Shown in pieces: positions 6,673 through 12,689 of a DNA stretch of 15,530 nucleotides. Each line of letters opens with the position of its first letter. Positions within the stretch are counted from its first letter, which is position 1. The notes under the pieces were generated by a model. The model saw nothing but the letters and a program-made list of their open reading frames with translations, made no database searches and had not been told where the DNA came from. Both the position numbers and the translations under genes were made by a program. Source of the DNA: JBHENW01 sp046261875 (GTDB taxonomy: Bacteria; Acidobacteriota; Thermoanaerobaculia; UBA5066; Gp7-AA6); the NCBI GenBank assembly GCA_046261875.1, contig JBHENW010000140.1, positions 1-15,530 on the forward strand. The letters are read 5' to 3'.

Positions 6673-7293
6673 TCAGCGGCAGAGGCGGTCGAGCGCGGCG
6701 GACGGGATCGAGGCGCCGGGAGCCGTCCAGATCTCTCCCCCGCTCGTCTCGGCGAGGAGGCGCATGCCGTCGTCGGGCACCGTCGTGAAGGAGACGCCGT
6801 GGAACGTCACTCCGCTGCGGCGCAGGGCGGCGAGGGTGCGATCGAAAGCGAGGCTCGTTCGCGGCACGTGGTGGAACTCTGTCGTCGTCGAGCCGAGGTC
6901 CCGTCCGATCCCGTGGTCCTGGCTGCGATCGAGGCTCGATCGCGCTCTGCGCGACACGACCCTCGAGCCGCTCCCCAGAGGCAGCCGAGAGCCGACATAA
7001 ACCACATCGGCGCCCTTGCCGGAATCGCGAAACGCGCCGGCGAGCGCCGAGTAGAGGTCCGCGCGCGGGCCCGTCGAGACCACCGCGCCGTCGTGGGTCA
7101 GATGATCCACGCGCCCTCGGCGGCGGGCGAGGATGCTCACCGGACGGGACTCCCGGCATGCGGACGCCAGCGACAGGCCCGCCCGCTCCGCGGCGAGGTC
7201 GGATCCGAAGTGCTCGACGAAGATCAGGAGCGGGCGCGGGGACTGTTCCGCAGGCGCCTGGAACACCAGCGCGAGGAAAGCGAGAGCGATCAT
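6673..7293 (-). CDS. Secreted protein with a von Willebrand A-like domain, function unknown
   Basis: This has 206 residues, starting at an ATG 4 bases after the stop of the DUF962 gene, so the two are cotranscribed. MIALAFLALVFQAPA is a short signal peptide. The mature part begins with a strand and possible metal-site loop, LLIFVEHFGSD, where a VWA domain normally has DxSxS; here the loop is degenerate. It ends with LAALRRSGVTFHGVSF and MRLLAETSGGEIW, phrasing that resembles the last third of VWA-domain proteins, where a Gly-Gly pair follows the penultimate helix. The middle contains an Arg/Ser-rich part around 110-130. I would call it VWA-like with caution. Its position at the tail of the metal-resistance operon may be incidental. 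Confidence 0.6.
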   Translation of the reverse strand: MIALAFLALVFQAPAEQSPRPLLIFVEHFGSDLAAERAGLSLASACRESRPVSILARRRGRVDHLTHDGAVVSTGPRADLYSALAGAFRDSGKGADVVYVGSRLPLGSGSRVVSRRARSSLDRSQDHGIGRDLGSTTTEFHHVPRTSLAFDRTLAALRRSGVTFHGVSFTTVPDDGMRLLAETSGGEIWTAPGASIPSAALDRLCR

Positions 7294-7297
7294 CGAG

Positions 7298-7651
7298 TCA
7301 CGCTGCGGCGTGCGAGCCGGCCAGACCGAGCCGCTCGAGCTCCGCGCCCATCCGGCCGCGCCACATCAGCCCATACATCTTCAAGTCGCCCGCAAGAGAC
7401 CAGAGGGGGTACTGGAAGGTCGCGGGCCGGTTCTTCTCGATGAAGTAGTGGCCGATCCAGGCGAATCCGTAGGCCGCCACGAGCCCCCAGAGGAGGAGAA
7501 ACGGTTTTCCGGCCGCCGCGGCGGCGACGAGGAGGACCAGGCCCAGGCTCGTGCCGACGAAGTGAAGAAACCGGGTCCCCGATCTCCGGTGCTGGCTGGC
7601 GTAGAACGGCCAGAGCTCCTCGAAGGTGGGTATCCGCGGGGCGGCGGACAT
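7298..7651 (-). CDS. DUF962 / Mpo1-like membrane protein
   Basis: This protein has 117 residues. The pattern FYASQHRRSGTRFLHFVGTSLG at the N-terminus and AWIGHYFIEKNRPATFQYPL in the middle is diagnostic of the DUF962 (YGL010w/Mpo1-like) family. Conserved histidines H21, H30 and H68 are present. In yeast, Mpo1 is an iron-dependent dioxygenase that shortens 2-hydroxy fatty acids; the bacterial proteins are uncharacterised. Two hydrophobic segments (about 30-47 and 50-66) lie between the His-bearing motifs, so it is an inner-membrane protein. GGAGG lies 6 bases before the ATG. The gene follows the [2Fe-2S] protein gene after 34 bases and is followed at 4 bases by the secreted VWA-like gene. The longer frame overlapping it on the same strand is a shadow. 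Confidence 0.88.
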   Translation of the reverse strand: MSAAPRIPTFEELWPFYASQHRRSGTRFLHFVGTSLGLVLLVAAAAAGKPFLLLWGLVAAYGFAWIGHYFIEKNRPATFQYPLWSLAGDLKMYGLMWRGRMGAELERLGLAGSHAAA

Positions 7652-7685
7652 GATCGGCCTCCGCGCGCGATCATAACGCCGCCGG

Positions 7686-7886
7686 TCAGTGTCCGGGACG
7701 CGACAGGGATCGGCGGACGTCGTTCAGACAACAGATTCCCTGCGGGTTACGGACCTTGCACGCGCAGCGGCCGGCGCGGACGTGATCTTCGATCACCGCC
7801 GCGATACCGGGATCGCGCTCCAGATCTTCGAAGGTGTATCCGAAGCAATGACAGACCAGACGGGCGGGCTCGGCCTCGGTGGTCAT
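7686..7886 (-). CDS. Small BFD-like [2Fe-2S] protein, CopZ N-domain-like
   Basis: This 66-residue protein has six cysteines in three close groups: C12-H-C14, C41-A-C43 and C52-C53. LVCHCFGYTFEDLERD resembles the BFD-like [2Fe-2S] fold. Similar modules occur as single small proteins or fused to an HMA domain, as in the archaeal copper chaperone CopZ, where the cluster domain is redox-active and the HMA domain binds metal. Here the start codon overlaps the stop of the HMA-protein gene (ATGA), so the two are translationally coupled and could act together as separate halves of such a chaperone. The HMA protein, however, appears to be exported while this one has no signal, so they would be on opposite sides of the membrane. 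Cluster type is inferred from the Cys pattern only. Confidence 0.8.
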   Translation of the reverse strand: MTTEAEPARLVCHCFGYTFEDLERDPGIAAVIEDHVRAGRCACKVRNPQGICCLNDVRRSLSRPGH

Positions 7887-8749
7887 TCCACGGGCTCAGC
7901 TCCATCGTCGAAGCACTCGTACCAGGCCTGTTCCATCTTGTCGACGCCCGTCTGGCCCACGTACTTGAGCGCGATCTTCACGAAATCTTCCCGATCAAGG
8001 GCTGCCCCCCCGATGAAGCACCTTTCGAATGCGGCCTGAAATTCTCTCTTCAGCGCCGGTGCCTTCGCACCCAGCTCCTTTTCGACCGGTTTTACGAGGC
8101 GAGCCGCGAGAACCCGGGCCTCCTCCCGGCTCAGGTCCGCGACGTCCTCCCCCCGATACCACTTCTCGCGCGCCGTGAAGCTGCGAGCGGCGCTTTCCAG
8201 CGCCGGACCGGTCAAAGCCTTCACGTCGAGCTCGTTCTTCTGGAAAGCGGCTTCGACCCGCGCCTTCTGATCGTGGGCGGACCCCTGTCCCTTCCAGACC
8301 ACCGCGAGAACGGTTCCTTCGTGGTTGATCCAGGCTTCCGCAACGTCCGAGCCAGCCTCGAGCTCCTCGAGGATCGGCGTGGCCAGAGAACCGCAGCCCA
8401 GGTTCCTGACGGCGCGGCACCCGAGCGGCACTTCGAAAAAGCTCGTTGAACCGGCCACCGGCGCCGCCGGACGATCGGCCGAGACGACGGCTTTGTATCC
8501 GAGACGAGCTAGAACCGCCGTCATCTCGTCGGGACCGACGCGGGCTTCGTCGTATCGGACGACCGCTTCCTTCTTCACGTGATTGGTCGCGACGTCCTCT
8601 ACGCCATCGAGTTTCTTCAGCGCGATGCGGGAGGCGGTCGCGCACGATCCGCAGGTCCATCCGGAGACCGTGAATCGAACCGTTCGATCCACTGCCGCCG
8701 CGGCGGAGGCGGCCAAGAAAACGACGAGAAAGACGAGCGAGCGCTTCAT
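7883..8749 (-). CDS. Periplasmic MerP-like HMA-domain protein with a long C-terminal domain
   Basis: The ATG at 8749 has AGGAGG with good spacing and opens a clean signal peptide, MKRSLVFLVVFLAASAAAA. The longer upstream frame is not needed. The product is 288 residues. Residues 23-90 are a heavy-metal-associated domain with metal site GWTCGSC (C33, C36), replacing the common GMTCxxC, and LGYKA at its end. A second part, about 100-160, contains LGCRAVRNLGCGSLATPIL (C111 and C119) and VAEAWINHEGTVLAVVW; I recognise no family for it. The C-terminal 120 residues are helical with two more cysteines, in ERCFIGG and WYECFDD. MerP, which hands Hg(II) to MerT, is only about 90 residues, so this protein carries roughly 200 additional residues. 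It lies 14 bases after the MerT-like gene and overlaps the next gene by 4 bases. Confidence 0.8.
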   Translation of the reverse strand: MKRSLVFLVVFLAASAAAAVDRTVRFTVSGWTCGSCATASRIALKKLDGVEDVATNHVKKEAVVRYDEARVGPDEMTAVLARLGYKAVVSADRPAAPVAGSTSFFEVPLGCRAVRNLGCGSLATPILEELEAGSDVAEAWINHEGTVLAVVWKGQGSAHDQKARVEAAFQKNELDVKALTGPALESAARSFTAREKWYRGEDVADLSREEARVLAARLVKPVEKELGAKAPALKREFQAAFERCFIGGAALDREDFVKIALKYVGQTGVDKMEQAWYECFDDGAEPVE

Positions 8750-8763
8750 GCCTGCCTCCTGGC

Positions 8764-9096
8764 TCAGAGAATGAGGTCCGCGGCCGCCGCGACGACGACG
8801 GCTGTCGCGATCCAAAGAAAGACCTTGTGCTTGAAGGAGGGAACCTCGGCCGCGCATCCCGAGTCGCACGTCACGACCGGTCTCCGGCGGTACGTGACGT
8901 AGACCGCCGCGCCGAGGAAAACCGCGGAGAGCACGAGCAAATGCGGCCGAAATGCGGCGGCGCGCGCGAAGAGCGCGCCTCCACCCAGCCCCGTCACCGC
9001 GAGAAGCAGCGGCCCGACGCAGCAGAGCGCCGAGGACACCGCGGCGCCAATTGCGCCGAGGGAGAGGAGGCCGGACCGGGACGGCGTTCCCTTCAT
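8764..9096 (-). CDS. merT: MerT-like mercuric ion transport protein
   Basis: This 110-residue inner-membrane protein has three hydrophobic segments (about 10-35, 50-68 and 92-109), the MerT layout. The vicinal cysteine pair C25-C26 sits in the first segment, in SSALCCVGPLLLAVTG, as in MerT. A second pair, C77 and C81 (CDSGC), lies in the loop before the third segment, close to MerT's C76/C82. In MerT these pairs relay Hg(II) from periplasmic MerP to the cytoplasm for reduction by MerA. No merA or merB is present in this window, so the fate of the ion is not visible, and another thiophilic metal is possible. The start overlaps the stop of the CsoR-type gene (ATGA), so it is the first structural gene of the operon. 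Confidence 0.78.
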   Translation of the reverse strand: MKGTPSRSGLLSLGAIGAAVSSALCCVGPLLLAVTGLGGGALFARAAAFRPHLLVLSAVFLGAAVYVTYRRRPVVTCDSGCAAEVPSFKHKVFLWIATAVVVAAAADLIL

Positions 9097-9428
9097 GACC
9101 GCTTCAGCACCGTCTCCATGGCCGTCCGGAAACGGCGGACAGCCTCTTCATCCCGGCCGCACCGGGCGCAGGGAATGACACAGGCGTCCATGTGCGCCTC
9201 CATCAAGCCGATGAGCACGCCATTCAGCGCGGAGCGCACCGCGGAAGCCTGTACGAGCAGGGCATCGCAGTCTTCGCCGGCGGTGAGCATCCGGCGAATC
9301 GCACCCACGTGGCCCTGGATCCGTGCCAGCCGCGCGTCGAGCTCCGCCTGAACGGCAGCGGGGAGGTTGCGCGCGCTCGACTCGGGGTGCCCGAGAATCG
9401 ATTTCGCCTTTGAGTCCGGTTTTGGCAT
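9093..9428 (-). CDS. csoR: CsoR/FrmR-family metal-sensing transcriptional repressor
   Basis: I place the start at the ATG at 9428, giving 111 residues. The frame extends further upstream, but that part would cover the promoter and the dyad operator. The all-helical DUF156 core is clear: ELDARLARIQGHVGAIRRML, then ASAVRSALNGVLIGLMEAH. The metal ligands are C54, H79 and C83, and the C-x24-H-x3-C spacing is that of CsoR (C36/H61/C65) and InrS. This fits a thiol-rich sensor for Cu(I) or a similar soft metal. A second CxxC (C87, C90) follows, which classic CsoR does not need and which could widen the metal range. These tetrameric proteins lack a classic DNA-binding domain and leave the DNA when metal binds. 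It leads the merT/HMA/BFD operon, so autoregulation is likely. The ribosome-binding site is weak. Confidence 0.88.
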   Translation of the reverse strand: MPKPDSKAKSILGHPESSARNLPAAVQAELDARLARIQGHVGAIRRMLTAGEDCDALLVQASAVRSALNGVLIGLMEAHMDACVIPCARCGRDEEAVRRFRTAMETVLKRS

Positions 9429-9435
9429 GTTTCGT

Positions 9436-9458
9436 ATCCCCCTCCCCGGGATAGGGAT
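9436..9458. promoter_or_regulatory. Candidate CsoR operator, G/C-tract dyad
   Basis: On the minus strand ATCCCTATCCC, one central G, and GGGAGGGGGAT form a 23-base dyad with 9 of 11 pairs matching. CsoR-family operators are typically dyads with G/C tracts flanked by A/T. It lies 7 bases upstream of the csoR ATG and touches the proposed -10, where a bound repressor would block transcription. Confidence 0.5.
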
Positions 9459-9485
9459 CCTGCACCGGGACAGGCTTCCTGTCAA
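9457..9485 (-). promoter_or_regulatory. Promoter of the csoR-merT operon
   Basis: On the minus strand a perfect TTGACA (9480-9485) and CAGGAT (9457-9462) are 17 bases apart. The -10 is poor (3 of 6). The G/C dyad abuts the -10 and a second inverted repeat overlaps the -35. Confidence 0.5.
9469..9483. repeat. Perfect inverted repeat overlapping the -35 of the csoR promoter
   Basis: GACAGG-CTT-CCTGTC is a perfect 6-bp inverted repeat with a 3-base centre, covering most of the promoter spacer and part of TTGACA. The overlapping AGGCTT...AAGCCT (9472-9489) is another. It could be a second regulator's site for either of the divergent operons. Confidence 0.45.
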
Positions 9486-9534
9486 GCCTCCGCACCTGGG
9501 ACCGGGGGCACGCTCAATGCGTAGCAGGGAACGC

Positions 9535-10290
9535 ATGGCTCTTGCGCGAACCCGCGACGAGTCGGACCGGACACCGGCCGCGGCGCGCGCCGGTTGGCGC
9601 CTGCCCGTGAAGATCGCGGCGGGTCTCGTCGTTCTCGCCGCGCTCGTCCTCCTCGCCCGGTTCGTGCCCGTCGGGCGGCTGCTCGAAGCGTTCCGGGGCT
9701 GGTCCGCGGCGGCCGGTCCCTGGGGCGGAGCCCTGTACGGCCTTCTTTACGCCGCAGGGACCCTGCTCGGCGTCCCGGCGGCCGCCTTCTCCCTCGGCGC
9801 GGGGTTCCTGTTCGGCTTCGCGGGCGGGCTCGCGATCTCGGTCCTCTCGATCGCCGCATCCGCCGCCGCGGCCTGGGTCCTCGGCCGTTGGATCGCGCGG
9901 GCGCGCGTCGAGCGCATCATCGCCGCCCGGCCGCGGCTCGCGGCGGTGGACGGCGCGATCCGGGAAAAGGGATGGAAGGTCGTCGCGCTCCTCCGCGTCA
10001 ACCCGGTCATACCGTACGGTCCCTTGAACTACGTGCTCGCGGCGAGCTCCGTCCGCTTCGCGCCCTACATGATCGGCACGGTGGTCGGGATGCTTCCGGA
10101 TACTCTGTTGTACGTGGCATTGGGATCGGCCGGCCACCTCCTGCTCGATCCGGCGCGGCGGAGTCCCGCGCAGTGGGCACTGCTCGGCGTCGGCGTCGCG
10201 GCGACGGCCGCCGCGACCGTGATCATCGCCCGCGCGGCGCGCCGGAGGCTCGCGCCACCGGAGAAGGGCGCTTCTGGAGGAAACGACTGA
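9535..10290 (+). CDS. TVP38/TMEM64 (VTT-domain) membrane protein, first of a tandem pair
   Basis: From the ATG at 9535, with AGGGA 4 bases before it, the product is 251 residues; an in-frame ATG at 9517 is the alternative. The protein is a multi-pass inner-membrane member of the SNARE-associated/VTT (DedA-like) superfamily. Signs are the segment GVPAAAFSLGAGFLFGFAGG (first re-entrant region) and the cytoplasmic stretch RPRLAAVDGAIREKGWKVV. The second re-entrant region is ALLRVNPVIPYGPLNYVLAAS, followed by further hydrophobic segments. Relatives act in membrane lipid or ion movement (lipid scramblase-like DedA and TMEM41B proteins), but TVP38 proteins in bacteria are poorly defined. It diverges from the csoR operon across about 100 bases and overlaps the next gene by 4 bases. 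Confidence 0.88.
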   Translation: MALARTRDESDRTPAAARAGWRLPVKIAAGLVVLAALVLLARFVPVGRLLEAFRGWSAAAGPWGGALYGLLYAAGTLLGVPAAAFSLGAGFLFGFAGGLAISVLSIAASAAAAWVLGRWIARARVERIIAARPRLAAVDGAIREKGWKVVALLRVNPVIPYGPLNYVLAASSVRFAPYMIGTVVGMLPDTLLYVALGSAGHLLLDPARRSPAQWALLGVGVAATAAATVIIARAARRRLAPPEKGASGGND

Positions 10291-11000
10291 CGGAACCGCG
10301 GAAGAAGCGGCGGGTCCCGTGGGAGGCGCTGGGTCTGGCTGCTTCCGCGATCTTCATCGCCGCCGCTTCCCAGATCCTTCCGGGGTCGAGCTGGGTCCGC
10401 CAGTTCAACACGTGGATCGAATCGCTGGGGACCACGGGGATCTTCCTCTACATCGCCGTCTATGCCCTCGTCGCGGTCCTCCTCGGTCCCTCCTGGCTCA
10501 TGACGATCGGCTCGGGCTTCATCTTCGGGCTGACCCGCGGCGCCGCCATCGTCTGGGCGGGCGCGGTTCTCGGCGCCGCGCTCTCGTTTCTCATCGCGCG
10601 GCACGTCGCGCGGGAGCGCGTGGCGAAGTGGGCGCGCAGGAACGAGAAGTTCTCGGCGATCGACCGAGCGATCGCCCGCAAGGGGTGGAAGATCGTGCTT
10701 TTGCTGCGTCTGTCGCCCCTCGTGCCGTACACCATCTCGAACTACCTGTACGGCCTGACCGCGATCCGCTTCGTTCCCTACGTCCTCGCCTCCGCCATCG
10801 GCATGATCCCGCTGATCCTCCTTTACACCTACGTCGGCGTGGCGGGAAGGGCCGCGGCCGGCGTCGGGCGGCAGCGCACGACCTGGGAGTGGATCGCCAT
10901 CGGGGTCGGTCTCGCCGCGACCGTCGCGGCGGCGGCGCTCATCGCGCGGGCCGCGCGGCGCGAGCTCGCAAAATCGAAGGTCGAGGAACCGATCGAGTGA
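10287..11000 (+). CDS. TVP38/TMEM64 (VTT-domain) membrane protein, second of the pair, apparent CTG start
   Basis: The frame is open far upstream inside the first gene, but homology starts near 10290. A GGAGG at 10276-10280 lies 6 bases before CTG (10287-10289), which overlaps the previous stop as CTGA. There is no ATG, GTG or TTG in frame until well inside the domain, so CTG is the most reasonable start, giving 237 residues. The layout matches the first protein: a basic N-terminus, a membrane segment near 15-30, and LLGPSWLMTIGSGFIFGLTRG. KFSAIDRAIARKGWKIV follows, then LLLRLSPLVPYTISNYLYGLTAI, then two more membrane segments and a basic tail. The two proteins are clearly paralogues (gene duplication) and probably work together. 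The stop overlaps the GTG of the next gene. Confidence 0.85.
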   Translation: MTEPRKKRRVPWEALGLAASAIFIAAASQILPGSSWVRQFNTWIESLGTTGIFLYIAVYALVAVLLGPSWLMTIGSGFIFGLTRGAAIVWAGAVLGAALSFLIARHVARERVAKWARRNEKFSAIDRAIARKGWKIVLLLRLSPLVPYTISNYLYGLTAIRFVPYVLASAIGMIPLILLYTYVGVAGRAAAGVGRQRTTWEWIAIGVGLAATVAAAALIARAARRELAKSKVEEPIE

Positions 11001-11842
11001 CGCGATCCGTTCTCCGCAGCGGCGCGGCGATCGGGCTCGCTCTGCTGTCCCTCTCCGCCTGCCGCCGCTCGGAAGGGCCGCTGACGGATCCCGTCGTGGT
11101 GCGCGCCGGCCTGGACCATTCCGCGTGGGAAAGGCTGCTTCGCGACTACGTGGACGGGAAGGGCCTCGTCGCCTACGAAAGGTGGAAGGGAAATCCGGAC
11201 GACCTCGCGGCTCTCCGGCGATACCTGGCCGCTCTCTCCGCGCCGGCCACGCCGCCCGCGGCCGGGGACGACCTCGTCGCCTCGCTTCTGAACGGCTACA
11301 ACGCGCTGACGATCGCGTGGGTCCTGGAGAACTACCCGACCGACAGCATCCGGGCTCTGAAGGACCCTTTCCGGGCGCGGCGCCACACCGTCGGCGGGCG
11401 CCGGGTCTCCCTCGACGACATCGAGCATGGGGCGCTGCGACCCCTGGCGGGCTACCGGGTGCACGGGGCGCTGGTGTGTGCCGCGCGGAGCTGTCCGCCG
11501 CTGCGCCGCGAGGCCTACACGGCGTCGCGCCTGGACGGCCAGCTCGACCGGGCGATGCGCGAGTGGCTCGACCGCGAGGATCTGAACCGGTTCGATGTCG
11601 CGGGCCGGCGCGCCGAGATCTCGCCGATCTTCAAGTGGTACGCGGAAGACTTCGAGAAGGTCGGGGGCTTGAGGAGCGCGCTCAAGACGCACAGCCGCGG
11701 CGACGTCCCGCGCCTGCTCGACGGCGAGGACGTGAAGATACGCTACGTCCGGTATCACTGGGGGTTGAACGACAAGGATGGGCGGGGCGAGAGCTATGGG
11801 GGGTTTCGGGCGCTGCGCGACACGATCCGTCGGGCCTTCTGA
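10997..11842 (+). CDS. DUF547-domain lipoprotein
   Basis: The GTG at 10997 overlaps the previous stop (GTGA), with GAGGA about 9 bases upstream. The product has 281 residues. MTRSVLRSGAAIGLALLSLSAC is a lipoprotein signal with the lipobox cysteine at C22. The mature protein is a DUF547 protein: LLNGYNALTIAWVLENYP (about 99-116), LDDIEHGALRP, VHGALVCAARSCPPLRREAY (with the conserved HGAxxCAxxSCPP), LDGQLDRAMREWL and ISPIFKWYAEDFEK. The function of DUF547 is not established. The His and Cys residues of the HGAL-C-SC motif suggest a papain-like or transglutaminase-like active site, but this is speculative. It is cotranscribed with the two VTT proteins, so a membrane-linked role is plausible. Confidence 0.85.
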   Translation: MTRSVLRSGAAIGLALLSLSACRRSEGPLTDPVVVRAGLDHSAWERLLRDYVDGKGLVAYERWKGNPDDLAALRRYLAALSAPATPPAAGDDLVASLLNGYNALTIAWVLENYPTDSIRALKDPFRARRHTVGGRRVSLDDIEHGALRPLAGYRVHGALVCAARSCPPLRREAYTASRLDGQLDRAMREWLDREDLNRFDVAGRRAEISPIFKWYAEDFEKVGGLRSALKTHSRGDVPRLLDGEDVKIRYVRYHWGLNDKDGRGESYGGFRALRDTIRRAF

Positions 11843-11888
11843 GAACCCCCGGCGTCCCGATCCGTAGGAGAATCTCAGCGGAGAGAGA

Positions 11889-12284
11889 TTGCGCAAACCC
11901 GTCGAAGGGCTGCTGTATCCCGCGCGGCCGGGCGGCGCCTGGCGGTCCGCGGCTGCCCTGCTGCTCTTGATCGCGACGATCTCCATCGAGAGCTGCGCCC
12001 CGATGCGCTATGACGCGGCCGGCGATTCTCCGATGACGACGAGAGACGCGAACCCGCCCGACCCGGTCGAGCCCGACCTCTTCGCCTCGTCGGTCCGTCC
12101 CGTGCTCTCGCGGCGCTGCGCCCCCTGCCACGAGGCGGGCGGGAAGATGTACGCGAGGATGCCGTTCGACAATCCGCAGACGATCTCGAGCCATTCGGAA
12201 GGGATCTCGCGACGCCTGAAAGGCGAGGACCTGGACGCGTTGAAGAAGTGGCTGGCGAGCCTGCCGGCGAAAGAGAAGACGTAA
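11889..12284 (+). CDS. Small monohaem cytochrome c-like lipoprotein
   Basis: A TTG at 11889, close behind GGAGAGAG, opens a 131-residue protein. An Arg-rich start and the hydrophobic run AAALLLLIATISIESC look like an export signal. C36 could be a lipobox cysteine, although Glu at -2 is unusual. The haem site C77-APC-H81 (CxxCH) lies in SVRPVLSRRCAPCHEAGG, the usual beginning of small c-type domains. M87 or M91 (KMYARMPF) may be the sixth ligand. SHSEGISRRLKGEDLDALKKWLASLP forms the last helices. The domain is short (about 65 residues). It probably carries electrons at the outer face of a membrane, but its partners are not in view. It lies 46 bases after the DUF547 gene, and I see no separate promoter in the gap. 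Confidence 0.75.
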   Translation: MRKPVEGLLYPARPGGAWRSAAALLLLIATISIESCAPMRYDAAGDSPMTTRDANPPDPVEPDLFASSVRPVLSRRCAPCHEAGGKMYARMPFDNPQTISSHSEGISRRLKGEDLDALKKWLASLPAKEKT

Positions 12285-12372
12285 GGGCGCATCTCCGGGA
12301 CCAGACACGGCCGGTCTCGTCCCGGCCCGCGGGCGCTTCGAATCGCCGGAAACCACGGCGGTCCCGGATCTC

Positions 12373-12401
12373 TTGTGAGGCGTCCGAACGGTTCATATCC
12401 T
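12373..12401 (+). promoter_or_regulatory. Possible promoter of a short RNA
   Basis: TTGTGA (12373-12378) and TATCCT (12396-12401) are 17 bases apart, each 4 of 6 to consensus. It sits alone in the 405-base gap between the cytochrome and response-regulator genes, about 50 bases upstream of a strong terminator. Confidence 0.35.
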
Positions 12402-12407
12402 CCTCAA

Positions 12408-12476
12408 AGGCTCGATTCACGCATGGATCGATGCTCAACCCTCCTCGCGGGAGGCCTTCGGGCCTCCCCGTTTTTT
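12408..12476 (+). ncRNA. Candidate small RNA of about 70 nt
   Basis: A transcript starting about 7 bases after the -10 at 12396 would run to the terminator T-tract at 12476. It contains a small hairpin (GCAT...ATGC, 12421-12434), a pyrimidine-rich single-stranded part (CTCAACCCTCCTC, able to pair with Shine-Dalgarno sequences) and the terminator stem. The alternative is that the terminator simply ends the upstream VTT/DUF547/cytochrome mRNA. No homology is known to me. Confidence 0.3.
12449..12476 (+). terminator. Strong intrinsic terminator with TTCG loop
   Basis: GGGAGGCC (12449-12456), loop TTCG and GGCCTCCC (12461-12468) form a perfect 8-bp stem closed by a stable UUCG tetraloop, followed by CG and six T's. 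It ends either the plus-strand operon whose last gene stops at 12284 or a separate small RNA. Confidence 0.88.
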
Positions 12477-12515
12477 CGTCGGCCCGAGCGGCCCGAAGAC
12501 GGGCCGGCCCGCTTC

Positions 12516-12557
12516 TCGTCCCCAAAAAAGTGGATTTCGTCCCCGGAAAGTTGGACC
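12516..12557 (+). repeat. Two 21-bp direct repeats, possible LytTR-binding sites
   Basis: The units 12516-12536 and 12537-12557 start TCGTCCCC and match at 15 of 21 positions. Each contains AAAAGTGGA or AAAGTTGGA at the same place. LytTR proteins bind paired direct repeats about 21 bp apart with an AC/A-AGTT core. The LytTR gene starts 133 bases downstream. A remnant of insertion-sequence ends is the main alternative. Confidence 0.4.
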
Positions 12558-12579
12558 GGATCGGACGCCGCCGGATACT
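12551..12579 (+). promoter_or_regulatory. Possible promoter of the response-regulator gene
   Basis: TTGGAC (12551-12556) and GATACT (12574-12579) are 17 bases apart; the -35 is poor (3 of 6). It overlaps the end of the second 21-bp repeat, the usual place for an activator site. Confidence 0.3.
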
Positions 12580-12689
12580 CGGCTGCGTTGGAACCGGACG
12601 AAATCGCCCGACGGTGTGAGAGGCAGGAACTCGTGACCAACTCATTCGTATCAAAAGAAGATGCCCGCTCCGCCACAGGGAGGTCTCCG

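Noticed and set aside
6661..6675. 15-base inverted repeat (TGAGCG-CCG-CGCTCA) over two convergent stop codons
   Set aside because: It is perfect but short, has no T-tract, and its ends are forced by the TGA and TCA stops. It could be a weak shared terminator, but there is too little to call.
9429..9536. Longer N-terminus for the CsoR protein
   Set aside because: It would cover the TTGACA promoter and dyads and adds no family sequence; CsoR proteins start near the ATG at 9428.
12375..12689. Upstream extension of the response regulator
   Set aside because: The frame passes through a strong terminator and the 21-bp repeats. The ATG at 12690 has a proper ribosome-binding site and the receiver domain begins there.
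12285..12689. tRNA, attachment site or insertion sequence in the 405-base gap
   Set aside because: I could find no tRNA cloverleaf and no transposase. Only the terminator, the promoter-like pairs and the 21-bp repeats stand out.
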